Part shown: positions 1 through 5,605 of the stretch, piece after piece | Layout of the letters: each line of letters opens with the position of its first letter | How positions within the stretch are numbered: the first letter of the stretch is position 1 | Source: a bacterium | GTDB lineage: Bacteria; Muiribacteriota; Ozemobacteria; Ozemobacterales; Ozemobacteraceae | Assembly (NCBI GenBank): GCA_016192885.1 | Contig: JACPTH010000565.1 | Location: 1-7,366, forward strand | Direction: 5' to 3' | DNA length: 7,366 bases | Translations under genes and position numbers: made by a program | The notes under the pieces: generated by a model | The model's input: only the letters and a program-made list of their open reading frames with translations | What the model was told of the DNA's origin: nothing | The model's database searches: none

Positions 1-162
1 CGGAGGGCAAGTGCACTTCCCCGGAGCATGGGGACAGGACGGGTCATGATTTTTCAGAATTGATTTAAGATCGCCCCCGGAAGCCATTGCAGATTGAGAA
101 ACCGCTAAAACAGAGAAAAGAAAAAATAACCCCAAAACGGCTTTGAAAAACATTTTTTCCAT
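1..162 (-). CDS. Small secreted Cys-containing protein, N-terminal part only (cut by the left edge)
   Basis: The reading frame opens at an ATG (162-160) and stays open for 54 codons to the window edge, so the C-terminus is missing. The start is well supported: a full AAGGAGGG Shine-Dalgarno at 176-169 lies 6 nt upstream. The N-terminus is a clear Sec signal peptide: charged MEK, MFFK, a hydrophobic core around residues 8-20, then SQSAMA with probable cleavage after Ala27. The visible mature part, SGGDLKSILKNHDPSCPHAP..., has Cys43, Cys50 and Cys52 with His45 and several prolines (C-x6-C-x-C). This could bind a metal or form disulfides. I recognise no family. It lies 41 nt after the anti-sigma gene on the same strand, so it is probably the next gene of the same operon and may be an output or accessory of the sigma/anti-sigma pair. 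Function unknown. Confidence 0.8.
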   Translation of the reverse strand, partial: MEKMFFKAVLGLFFLFSVLAVSQSAMASGGDLKSILKNHDPSCPHAPGKCTCPP

Positions 163-168
163 GATAAT

Positions 169-176
169 CCCTCCTT
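169..176 (-). promoter_or_regulatory. Strong Shine-Dalgarno AAGGAGGG for the small secreted protein
   Basis: Read on the minus strand, AAGGAGGG lies 6 nt before the ATG at 162. It is one of the two strongest ribosome binding sites in the window, which suggests this small protein is made in larger amounts than the tightly coupled genes before it, most of which lack a good Shine-Dalgarno. Confidence 0.8.
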
Positions 177-203
177 GAAAATGTCATAAATATAAAAGAA
201 ATT

Positions 204-1292
204 TTATCTTCCGCCCGGTTGGTGCTCAATAAGGCAATCACGCAGATCTAAAAAACTTCCCGGATTGGTTTCCCCGCTGGAAACATCTGTTTTTGGAATT
301 TCCAACGGTTCGCTTTTCGTTGCGGCAGTCGGTGTCGCTAAAAATAATGTAGTAGGAACGGGTTTCCTTTGCAGGCTAGGGGATAAATAGCTTGAGCCGA
401 GGTATGACTTCCATACCTCATAATCTTCCTGAACGATTTCTCTGAAATGAAGTTCATTGGAATCGAAAAAAACAGTGACATGCTGTAAATTCTTCATTTC
501 TCCGAGAGATTTCTCTCCAGAACAAATCCGAACTTTTCCATCAAAAAGAGCAAGTTCCCAAAGTTTCTTTCCTTTCACGACTGCTCCAAATTTTGTTCCG
601 ATAGTTTTGACAATAAAGTCTCCAATTCTGAGGGGAAATGCCCCAGGTTTTTCAGTGGAAATCGTTTCACACCAAATTCCCCCTCGTTTTAATTGGATTG
701 CTGATGAAGAAACGCTAATCAAGCTGTCTGAAAGAAGTTTAAAATCGTGTGTCCTTCCGATTCTCAAGGTTACGCGCCCATCTTTTTCCGTTTGAAACTC
801 AACCTCTGAAGAAAAATTTCCAGGTTTGGAAAGTTTTGTAGAAGACCACTTTCCGGTTGCCTTTATCAGCACTCCTATTACCAAAGGTTCATTTCTCAAA
901 TCGGTGGGAAGCGAAATAGTTGCGGTGGCGTTCATAGCAACTGAAGTCCCATTCACTGAATCAGGTTTCTTTGTTGAAAGGAAAGAGAAATTCCCCCACA
1001 ACAACCAAAACAAGCAAAAAGCAAGGGCCGGACCGAGCGACCAAATGGGCAATTTCAACCACGTGGAAGAATTTGGGGAACTCTCAATTCTTTTTAGGAT
1101 TTTGCCTGCAAGGTCCGGGGATGGAAATTCCCGAACGCTTCTAAACGCCGAGTCGGCGTCTTGAGCGTCTTTCAAAGCTTGCCGACAAGATTCGCATTCA
1201 CCCAAATGCTCCTCAAATTCCGCTTTTTCCTTTTTGGAAATTGTTCCATCAAGGTATTCAATTAGGTTTTCTTCGTTTTTCTCGACGCTCAT
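204..1292 (-). CDS. Transmembrane anti-sigma factor with zinc-finger N-terminus and FecR-like periplasmic domain
   Basis: This 362-aa protein probably holds the neighbouring ECF sigma factor inactive at the inner membrane until an envelope signal arrives. Domains in order: a cytoplasmic zf-HC2-type anti-sigma finger at residues 5-45, with the hallmark His29-x3-Cys33-x2-Cys36 (HLGECESC); a linker; one transmembrane helix at about 83-105 (LGPALAFCLFWLLWG); then a periplasmic FecR-like β-domain at about 145-260. That domain contains the typical succession DGRVTLRIG, SSAIQLKRGG, FIVKTIGTKFGAVV and ALFDGKVRI. The last 100 residues are a low-complexity Ser/Thr/Pro-rich tail with no recognised domain. 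The ATG at 1292 gives the usual short lead into the finger. It has only a weak AGAAG about 2 nt upstream, and the frame is closed upstream by TAA at 1331-1329. The gene follows the sigma gene by 74 nt on the same strand. Unlike classic FecR systems, no TonB-dependent receptor is adjacent. Domain calls are by eye; the FecR assignment is good but less certain than the zinc finger. Confidence 0.88.
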   Translation of the reverse strand: MSVEKNEENLIEYLDGTISKKEKAEFEEHLGECESCRQALKDAQDADSAFRSVREFPSPDLAGKILKRIESSPNSSTWLKLPIWSLGPALAFCLFWLLWGNFSFLSTKKPDSVNGTSVAMNATATISLPTDLRNEPLVIGVLIKATGKWSSTKLSKPGNFSSEVEFQTEKDGRVTLRIGRTHDFKLLSDSLISVSSSAIQLKRGGIWCETISTEKPGAFPLRIGDFIVKTIGTKFGAVVKGKKLWELALFDGKVRICSGEKSLGEMKNLQHVTVFFDSNELHFREIVQEDYEVWKSYLGSSYLSPSLQRKPVPTTLFLATPTAATKSEPLEIPKTDVSSGETNPGSFLDLRDCLIEHQPGGR

Positions 1293-1321
1293 ATCTTCTA
1301 AAAATACTTTAAAAATTTTGG

Positions 1322-1343
1322 CAAAATGTTACACCTCATTTTG
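1322..1343 (-). promoter_or_regulatory. AT-rich 7-bp hairpin between sigma and anti-sigma genes
   Basis: On the minus strand CAAAATG and CATTTTG form a perfect 7-bp inverted repeat around an 8-nt loop (AGGTGTAA). It lies in the 74-nt gap between sigma stop and anti-sigma start. The stem is weak and no T-run follows directly, so it is not a convincing intrinsic terminator. It could tune the ratio of sigma to anti-sigma by processing or attenuation, or be chance in AT-rich DNA. The loop also carries the TGTAAC hexamer discussed among the findings. Confidence 0.3.
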
Positions 1344-1366
1344 GAAATTCATTAGGCATTTGAAAA

Positions 1367-1933
1367 TTATTCCCCTTTCTTAATAAGTTTCCCAATTGCA
1401 AGCTTTCCCCTAAAAAGCCTTACTTTGACGAGATTTATTGGAATTTCCAAAATTTCAGAAATTTGCTCGTAACTTCTGTCGAAGAAATAAAAAAGCCAGA
1501 GGGGTAAGCGAAAATCTTCATTGATCTGGTTTAGGGCGGTAAAAAGTTTCTCTCGTTGCTCTTGAGCAATCTGTTCAACCGCCGGGTCGGAAAGAAGGGG
1601 AGGAAAAAGGCTTACATCAACCAGAAGCGGAGAATTTCGCTTCTTTTTAGCATAATTCAGGCAATGATTCGTGACGATTCGCAAAAACCAATTTGTAAAA
1701 GATCGCGTTTGGTCAAACCTGGAAAGGCTAGAATAAGTCGACAGGAAAATTTCTTGGGTAAGATCTTCGGCTTCGGATTTATTTCGGCAATGGAAAAAAG
1801 CCATTCCGAAAGCCTTTTTCTGATATCGCTTAATAATCTCCACGAAGGCGTCTTTCTTCCCAAGGAGGCTTTGCCGAACGAGTTCGACATCCGGAAGATC
1901 CCTCCAATTCTCCTGAGACAAATTGAAGATCAC
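1367..1933 (-). CDS. RNA polymerase sigma factor, ECF subfamily (sigma-70 family)
   Basis: A 188-aa ECF sigma factor, normal length for the family, which directs RNA polymerase to a small regulon. Region 2 spans about residues 28-97: DAFVEIIKRYQ, the polymerase-binding stretch EAEDLTQEIFLSTY (54-67), and the -10-recognition part RSFTNWFLRIVTNHCLNYAKKK (split here at 77-88 and 89-98). Region 4 spans about 130-180, with the helix-turn-helix SYEQISEILEIP followed by VKVRLFRGK. At the turn the usual G-T-V-K-S-R-L reads N-L-V-K-V-R-L, an unusual variant. I chose the GTG at 1933-1931 because it overlaps the stop of the preceding prepilin gene as GTGA; a TTG one codon earlier is possible. There is no clear Shine-Dalgarno, consistent with translational coupling. 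Position between prepilin genes and its membrane anti-sigma suggests it controls this operon and perhaps other surface genes. Confidence 0.93.
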   Translation of the reverse strand: MIFNLSQENWRDLPDVELVRQSLLGKKDAFVEIIKRYQKKAFGMAFFHCRNKSEAEDLTQEIFLSTYSSLSRFDQTRSFTNWFLRIVTNHCLNYAKKKRNSPLLVDVSLFPPLLSDPAVEQIAQEQREKLFTALNQINEDFRLPLWLFYFFDRSYEQISEILEIPINLVKVRLFRGKLAIGKLIKKGE

Positions 1934-2499
1934 CAACCAAGAAGAGTTGAATTGCTTGCAAGATTTCGACAGAAAACAAAACGCTTTATCTCAAATTCCT
2001 CCGTCCCGTTGGGAGGCGTTCCCGTTTTCAATTTGATAAAAAAACCGATTCCGCCGCCGGAAACATCTATTCTGCGAAATTTGCAATCCAAAATTTGAAA
2101 CCCTTTACAAAACGTGTGAATTTCAGGGTTTGTCGCGACCGAGGAAGTAATTCTTCTTGTTCGAGAAACCCCAAGTCGCGAGGGTAAAACGTCATAAATT
2201 ATTGAAAATGAGCTAACTCCGCCGATCTCTGATTCTTCGACGAAATCCAGTTTAATGGAATTCGCCTCTTGATCGGGTAACATCTGGGAAACTTCCCACA
2301 CTCCATGAAGATCATTGACGATTTGAGCCATCAAAATTGCCGTAGCCTGGGCATTGGAGAGGGTTGCAGACCCCTTTGCGGAAACTCTAAGGGAACTTGT
2401 CAAAAGGCGAAAAACTCCTGAGAGAATAAGAGCGCCTAAAACCACTCCAATACAAATCTCGATTAGAGTAAATGCATTCGCCTTTTTCATGCTAGTCAT
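1930..2499 (-). CDS. Minor prepilin, PilW/GspJ-like (type IV pilin-type N-terminus)
   Basis: A 189-aa protein with a class III (prepilin) signal: a short leader MTSMKKANA, then FTLIEICIGVVLGALILSG, the hydrophobic helix that packs in the pilus core. The probable cleavage is before Phe10, which puts the conserved Glu at mature position +5. Residue -1 is Ala instead of the usual Gly; prepilin peptidases are known to tolerate this. The globular part carries NAQATAILMAQIVNDLHGVWEVSQM, reminiscent of PilW/GspJ α-helices, and β-rich sequence follows. The ATG at 2499 is chosen because it overlaps the previous stop as ATGA; starts further up (ATG 2505, 2556) would lengthen the leader, and ATG 2490 would shorten it to MKKANA. 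As the second of two consecutive small prepilins after a PilX-like protein it probably belongs to a pilus-tip or pseudopilus priming complex. Exact subfamily is uncertain. Confidence 0.85.
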   Translation of the reverse strand: MTSMKKANAFTLIEICIGVVLGALILSGVFRLLTSSLRVSAKGSATLSNAQATAILMAQIVNDLHGVWEVSQMLPDQEANSIKLDFVEESEIGGVSSFSIIYDVLPSRLGVSRTRRITSSVATNPEIHTFCKGFQILDCKFRRIDVSGGGIGFFIKLKTGTPPNGTEEFEIKRFVFCRNLASNSTLLGW

Positions 2500-2939
2500 T
2501 TGCATTTGAGTGCCGATAATTGGACCTTTCGCATTACTCCGGTGGAATTCTTCCAACGGATTTCCGCCATAAGGAGTTTATATTTTTTCGTCCAACCTGC
2601 AGGAATAATAGTCTCGCGAACGTTAAAAAACCGCTCAAATTTTGGGTCACCTGAAAGGGTAACGGAGTCACGACTTGTATTTAGAACCATTTGATGCGAA
2701 GCAACAAGGGAAGGAGCGGTTGTGGGTTTCAAAAAAGGGTTATCGTAATTTTGTATCAATGCGAAATCGATTAACTCCTCCGCGAGATTCCATGCAAGAA
2801 TTTCGTCTTTCGTTTGCAAGGTCCCCGAAGTTCCGCGAGAAAAAATCAAAAAAATTGGAACAATTGCGACCCCGACTATCAAAATAGCGATGATAACCTC
2901 GCTGATCGTAAAACCCCTCAAAAATGATCGGGAGGCCAT
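2496..2939 (-). CDS. Minor prepilin, PilV/GspI-like (type IV pilin-type N-terminus)
   Basis: A 147-aa protein starting MASRSFLRG, a basic class III leader ending in Gly9, followed by FTISEVIIAILIVGVAIVPIFLIFSRG. Cleavage after Gly9 leaves N-terminal Phe with Glu at +5, a textbook prepilin peptidase site. The hydrophobic helix is about 23 residues long with an internal Pro, as in many pilins. The remainder (about 115 residues) includes the helix WNLAEELIDFALI, resembling the segment after the core helix of PilV/GspI, and then a short β-rich domain. The gene starts 1 nt after the stop of the 709-aa gene and ends in a 4-nt ATGA overlap with the next prepilin. Equimolar, coupled synthesis is likely. 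The protein should sit in the inner membrane until assembled into a pilus or pseudopilus tip. PilV/GspI assignment is from size, order and sequence feel, not from a search. Confidence 0.86.
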   Translation of the reverse strand: MASRSFLRGFTISEVIIAILIVGVAIVPIFLIFSRGTSGTLQTKDEILAWNLAEELIDFALIQNYDNPFLKPTTAPSLVASHQMVLNTSRDSVTLSGDPKFERFFNVRETIIPAGWTKKYKLLMAEIRWKNSTGVMRKVQLSALKCK

Positions 2940-2940
2940 T

Positions 2941-5070
2941 TTACTTCAGTACCATCCATTTCCCTTCGAATGAGGCGGATAATAGGCGCTTCTCGGCTCC
3001 GTTTGGGTCGGAATTGTTCGTGGAAGGGGGTAATCCAAGGTTAGAATTGTACTTTAGTTCCGCGCCTTGATCGGCATTTCCCGAATCAAATTTGTTCATA
3101 GCCAAAGAACCAAAAATTTTGCTTTTAAATCTTCTCGTCTTAATGCTCCCTCCGACGGCTATTAGTGAAGCATTGATTTCGCCGGTGGATTCAATGGAAA
3201 TATCCCCATCCTTCAAAGTAACCAATTGAAGGATTTTCCCATTTTCCGAAATAATTGAAGAGCGTATTGAAATGTTTCCCCGCTTCAAAACCAAACCTCC
3301 GTTGCTTTCTATCCGAGAAAGTTGATTTAGATCCAAGTTAAGCTTTGGGTCCTTTGGAGAATCCGGAACATCTACATAAATCCATCCATTTAGATTCCAT
3401 CTTATTTCCCCGGTCTTTTCATCCAAGGTAATCAAATCATGCTTTTGAAGTGATTTTAAAATGCTTGGTGATTCGCCCTTTTTTGCTTCCATAAAAGGAT
3501 AGATGGTTTTTGCGGTTCTTGGGCCTGGTACAAGGAGATTTTTGTTGATTATTTCATTTAGCGAAGCGGACTTCAAATTGGTAATTTCATTTATCTGAAA
3601 TGGTTTTGGAATATCAAAAAAAACCTCCTTCGGAAAAGTAGCGACCATTCTTTTTTGAAACTCCTCTTCAAAATGATAAATCGGACTAGCTTCGCTAGGG
3701 TATTGAAAAAAGGCTAGAGAGATATTATAGGGTTGATTGGCAATCTTGCTGGCATACTTTTCCTGGTATTTTTTTAACCCGTCCGCCCCAATTCCAAGCC
3801 CGACATCCATGCAGAAATCGCTGATTTCATCTTTATTTTCATTTGGAAGGGGAGGCATAACGTAATCTCTCCAGGCAGGAATGGTGGTTTTCCAAAGCAA
3901 AAAATCAGGGGGGTATGAAGGCGGAACGAGAACGCTTTTAAAAGCTCTCGCTGAAAGAACCGTTCTAAAAACTTCACCTAAAACAAACGTTGGAGATTTT
4001 TGATAACCCGCGCCCAACAGCTTAAAAATAGAATTCGCGCGAGCGTAAGAAATATTCGATTTTGCCTGCGGATGTTCCCTAATAAATTCCCACCAATCTC
4101 TGGCCCCCGGGGCGTCGATTTCGTAACAGATCCCTTGATCCCAGGAGAGAATTGCCGTCTGCCGAGAGGAACCGACCCAGTCGATCGAATAAAAACCGTC
4201 TTTATTTCCTTGCCCGAATAGATGAAACCCTTCGGAATATTCCCCCGGGGTAACCCAGCCACGGCTAATATTGAGGAGAACTTTCCCCCCTCCAAGGAAA
4301 ACCAACCCTCGAGGTTCCCTTACAAATGAATCAAGATCCTTTGGCATGGTCGGAAGATCAACCGAACTATTCGTCAAAACCCACGGTTTCGCGGGACTCG
4401 TATTAAGTAGCCTGCCAAATTGATCGGTCCAGAGCAGGTTAAAACGCCTGGGGTTGCTTAAAACCTCGGAGTCCTGAACGAAAAGGGTAAATTTTGAAAC
4501 AAGCGGAACAAAAGCGCTTGTAACTAGAACTCTTTCTGCGAGGTTAAAATCCTCGACGACTACCGTTGAGTCGCTCCGCTTGAATGTGACAACAACAGAA
4601 ACGCAAACCAACCCCGTTTTTTCGCAGCTATATTCGCTAACCCCGATTTTTGAAAAATCCGCTTTCTTACATGAAAAATAAAGTTCGTATGAGAAACTCC
4701 CGACTTCCGAAAGGCTGTTCAGAAGCTCAGTAGCGATAGGGCTTAAGTCATATTTACCGCCTCCTAAAGAAAAGGAAGCTTTTGACAGGTCACCCATCGT
4801 CTCGAAAGGTTGAAACAAATATTCGGAAAGGGGGTGCTTGGTATCCGGAAAAACATCCTTTTGGATTTTTTGCCTTCCCAACATTGCGATTGAATAGGCG
4901 ATGCTGGAGGTCATGCTGGATTGACTCTGCCGGCGAGCTTGCCGTTGTTGCTCCATCATGTATTTAAAAAAGAACCCGCCAGTCAGAATCATTGCAATCA
5001 TGACGCCTGCGATAACTAAAAGTAGCGATCCTTGATCGTTTCGGGGGCAAGGGCAATTTTGAAAAATCAT
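2941..5070 (-). CDS. Large single-pass exported protein, PilX/GspK-like N-terminus with β-rich C-terminal domain
   Basis: A 709-aa protein with a short cytoplasmic tail (MIFQNCPCPRNDQG) and one hydrophobic helix at about residues 15-35 (SLLLVIAGVMIAMILTGGFFF), followed by a basic/Gln-rich stretch (EQQRQARRQSQ). This is the pattern of the PilX/GspK class, where the processing Gly precedes a helix without Glu at +5. The remaining 670 residues should face the periplasm or cell exterior, far more than PilX (about 150-200 aa) or GspK (about 330 aa). The middle is unrecognised; Cys pairs occur near 130-155 (SCKKAD, YSCEKTGLVC). The C-terminal part from about 591 to 661 alternates short β-strands and turns (LVLKRGNISIRSS, LVTLKDGDISIES, ASLIAVGGSIKT), suggesting a β-solenoid or stacked-strand fold. 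It begins 3 nt after the SH3 gene stop with no good Shine-Dalgarno. Could be a pilus-tip cap, adhesin or a new family; function is not established. Confidence 0.82.
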   Translation of the reverse strand: MIFQNCPCPRNDQGSLLLVIAGVMIAMILTGGFFFKYMMEQQRQARRQSQSSMTSSIAYSIAMLGRQKIQKDVFPDTKHPLSEYLFQPFETMGDLSKASFSLGGGKYDLSPIATELLNSLSEVGSFSYELYFSCKKADFSKIGVSEYSCEKTGLVCVSVVVTFKRSDSTVVVEDFNLAERVLVTSAFVPLVSKFTLFVQDSEVLSNPRRFNLLWTDQFGRLLNTSPAKPWVLTNSSVDLPTMPKDLDSFVREPRGLVFLGGGKVLLNISRGWVTPGEYSEGFHLFGQGNKDGFYSIDWVGSSRQTAILSWDQGICYEIDAPGARDWWEFIREHPQAKSNISYARANSIFKLLGAGYQKSPTFVLGEVFRTVLSARAFKSVLVPPSYPPDFLLWKTTIPAWRDYVMPPLPNENKDEISDFCMDVGLGIGADGLKKYQEKYASKIANQPYNISLAFFQYPSEASPIYHFEEEFQKRMVATFPKEVFFDIPKPFQINEITNLKSASLNEIINKNLLVPGPRTAKTIYPFMEAKKGESPSILKSLQKHDLITLDEKTGEIRWNLNGWIYVDVPDSPKDPKLNLDLNQLSRIESNGGLVLKRGNISIRSSIISENGKILQLVTLKDGDISIESTGEINASLIAVGGSIKTRRFKSKIFGSLAMNKFDSGNADQGAELKYNSNLGLPPSTNNSDPNGAEKRLLSASFEGKWMVLK

Positions 5071-5073
5071 CTG

Positions 5074-5460
5074 TTAGTCTGATTGAGGGATGATTCTTGG
5101 ATCAATTTTACGAACCTCGGGCCTATTTGGGTTGGTTTCCCGCAAAGTGGAATAAGGCCGTTTGGCGGCTTCATCTTCATTGACGGTTGTATATTCGGTT
5201 ACTTCAATGTACTTCCCAAAACTATAACCCTGCATGGCACCGGATTGAATCTTATACCATTTTCCGGAAACTTCCAAAATTTGGACATCAGTCCCGTTAA
5301 TAAGGGTTCCTATGTCTGAGTATTCCGTTCCAGGGCCGGAGCGAACGTTCAAACCAGAATTGGCCCTAACAATCCCCCTAGTCGGAATTTGAGCTCCCAA
5401 CAGAACCAAAGTTGCCAAAGCCAGAAAACCGGTTAAAAAAATCAAGTTTAACTTTTTAAT
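5074..5460 (-). CDS. Exported bacterial SH3-domain protein, probably starting at ATT
   Basis: A 128-aa protein with a Sec signal peptide (MKKLNLIFLTGFLALATLVLLGA, split as residues 1-12 and 13-23) and one bacterial SH3 (SH3b/SH3_3) domain at about 30-87. The domain shows the diagnostic GLNVRSGPGTEYSDIGTL, then VQILEVSGKWYKIQ and GYSFGKYIEV. Such domains usually bind cell-wall peptides or proteins. The C-terminal tail (about 88-128) is charged, Pro-rich and probably disordered. Start choice: AGGAGG at 5474-5469 is exactly 8 nt before ATT at 5460, and that start adds the KK needed for a signal peptide. The first conventional start, TTG at 5445, would be 23 nt from the Shine-Dalgarno and would begin without basic residues. 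It is first in the operon, 3 nt before the PilX-like gene. It may anchor the pilus-like complex to peptidoglycan; that role is inferred. Confidence 0.85.
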   Translation of the reverse strand: MKKLNLIFLTGFLALATLVLLGAQIPTRGIVRANSGLNVRSGPGTEYSDIGTLINGTDVQILEVSGKWYKIQSGAMQGYSFGKYIEVTEYTTVNEDEAAKRPYSTLRETNPNRPEVRKIDPRIIPQSD

Positions 5461-5468
5461 CCTATCTC

Positions 5469-5474
5469 CCTCCT
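5469..5474 (-). promoter_or_regulatory. Shine-Dalgarno AGGAGG that decides the ATT start of the SH3 gene
   Basis: The minus strand reads AGGAGG, 8 nt (GAGATAGG), then ATT AAA AAG. Ideal spacing to ATT and poor spacing (23 nt) to the nearest TTG make ATT the favoured initiation codon. Purine-rich sequence extends both ways, so the motif is not a single chance hexamer. Confidence 0.7.
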
Positions 5475-5499
5475 TCCCTCGGAATAATTTAGAATTCCT

Positions 5500-5546
5500 T
5501 CACAAGTTAATTTTATATATTCCAACTAATTTCAAAAAAGTTACAG
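5500..5546 (-). promoter_or_regulatory. Candidate promoter region of the SH3/pilin/sigma operon
   Basis: On the minus strand, upstream of the first gene, an A15 tract (5565-5551) is followed by TGTAAC (5545-5540), TTGAAA (5535-5530) and the AT-rich TATATAAAAT (5519-5510). TAAAAT matches a sigma-70 -10 box in 5 of 6 positions, but its spacing from TTGAAA is only 14 nt. TGTAAC resembles the -35 element of some ECF sigma promoters, so self-control by the encoded sigma is possible. The A-tract could serve as an UP element. Location is convincing, exact boxes are not. Confidence 0.4.
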
Positions 5547-5550
5547 TTAA

Positions 5551-5565
5551 TTTTTTTTTTTTTTT
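5551..5565. repeat. Homopolymer run of 15 T in the divergent intergenic region
   Basis: Fifteen consecutive T (A on the minus strand) lie between the two divergent genes. It has no hairpin before it on either strand that would make it an intrinsic terminator, and no gene ends here. It probably acts as bent or flexible promoter DNA for one or both directions, and its length could vary by slippage. The count may also be affected by sequencing error. Confidence 0.85.
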
Positions 5566-5570
5566 AAACA

Positions 5571-5580
5571 TGTTGCAACA
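5571..5580. promoter_or_regulatory. Perfect 10-bp palindrome TGTTGCAACA, possible operator
   Basis: TGTTGCAACA reads the same on both strands and sits between the T-run and the -10 box of the plus-strand TPR gene, covering the position expected for a -35 element. A dimeric regulator bound here could control the TPR gene. The palindrome is short and occurs once in the intergenic region, so chance is a real alternative. Confidence 0.3.
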
Positions 5581-5599
5581 GCTTCTCGGGGGTTATAAT
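5573..5599 (+). promoter_or_regulatory. Candidate promoter of the TPR gene: consensus TATAAT close to the start codon
   Basis: TATAAT at 5594-5599 is a perfect sigma-70 -10 box. A weaker -35 candidate, TTGCAA at 5573-5578 (4 of 6 matches), is 15 nt upstream, shorter than the ideal 17. Transcription would start about 7 nt after the -10 box, at or next to the A of the ATG at 5606, giving a leaderless or nearly leaderless message. The alternative view is that TATAAT is chance in an AT-rich gap and the promoter lies further up. Confidence 0.5.
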
Positions 5600-5605
5600 G
5601 AAAAC

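Noticed and set aside
457..1164. Plus-strand open frames at 457-795 and 826-1164
   Set aside because: They lie antisense to the FecR/anti-sigma gene, have no Shine-Dalgarno, and their translations show no domain. They mirror the real gene.
204..1292. Iron-citrate (fec) regulation from the FecR resemblance
   Set aside because: No TonB-dependent receptor or iron-transport gene is in the window, and the FecR fold is used widely outside iron uptake.
1556..2098. Plus-strand open frame of 180 codons opposite the sigma and prepilin genes
   Set aside because: Antisense to two well-supported genes, Lys/Arg/Ser-rich shadow composition, no initiation site or domain.
2500..2556. Longer start (ATG 2556) for the second prepilin
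   Set aside because: It would give a leader of about 28 residues and a 61-nt overlap with the previous gene; the ATGA start at 2499 gives a normal leader.
5551..5565. T15 tract as an intrinsic terminator
   Set aside because: No stem-loop precedes it on the plus strand and no plus-strand gene ends upstream; on the minus strand it reads as A.
5570..5605. In-frame ATG at 5570 as TPR start
   Set aside because: Preceded by AAAC and the T15 run with no Shine-Dalgarno, and it would put a neutral 12-residue extension before the signal anchor. Kept only as an alternative.
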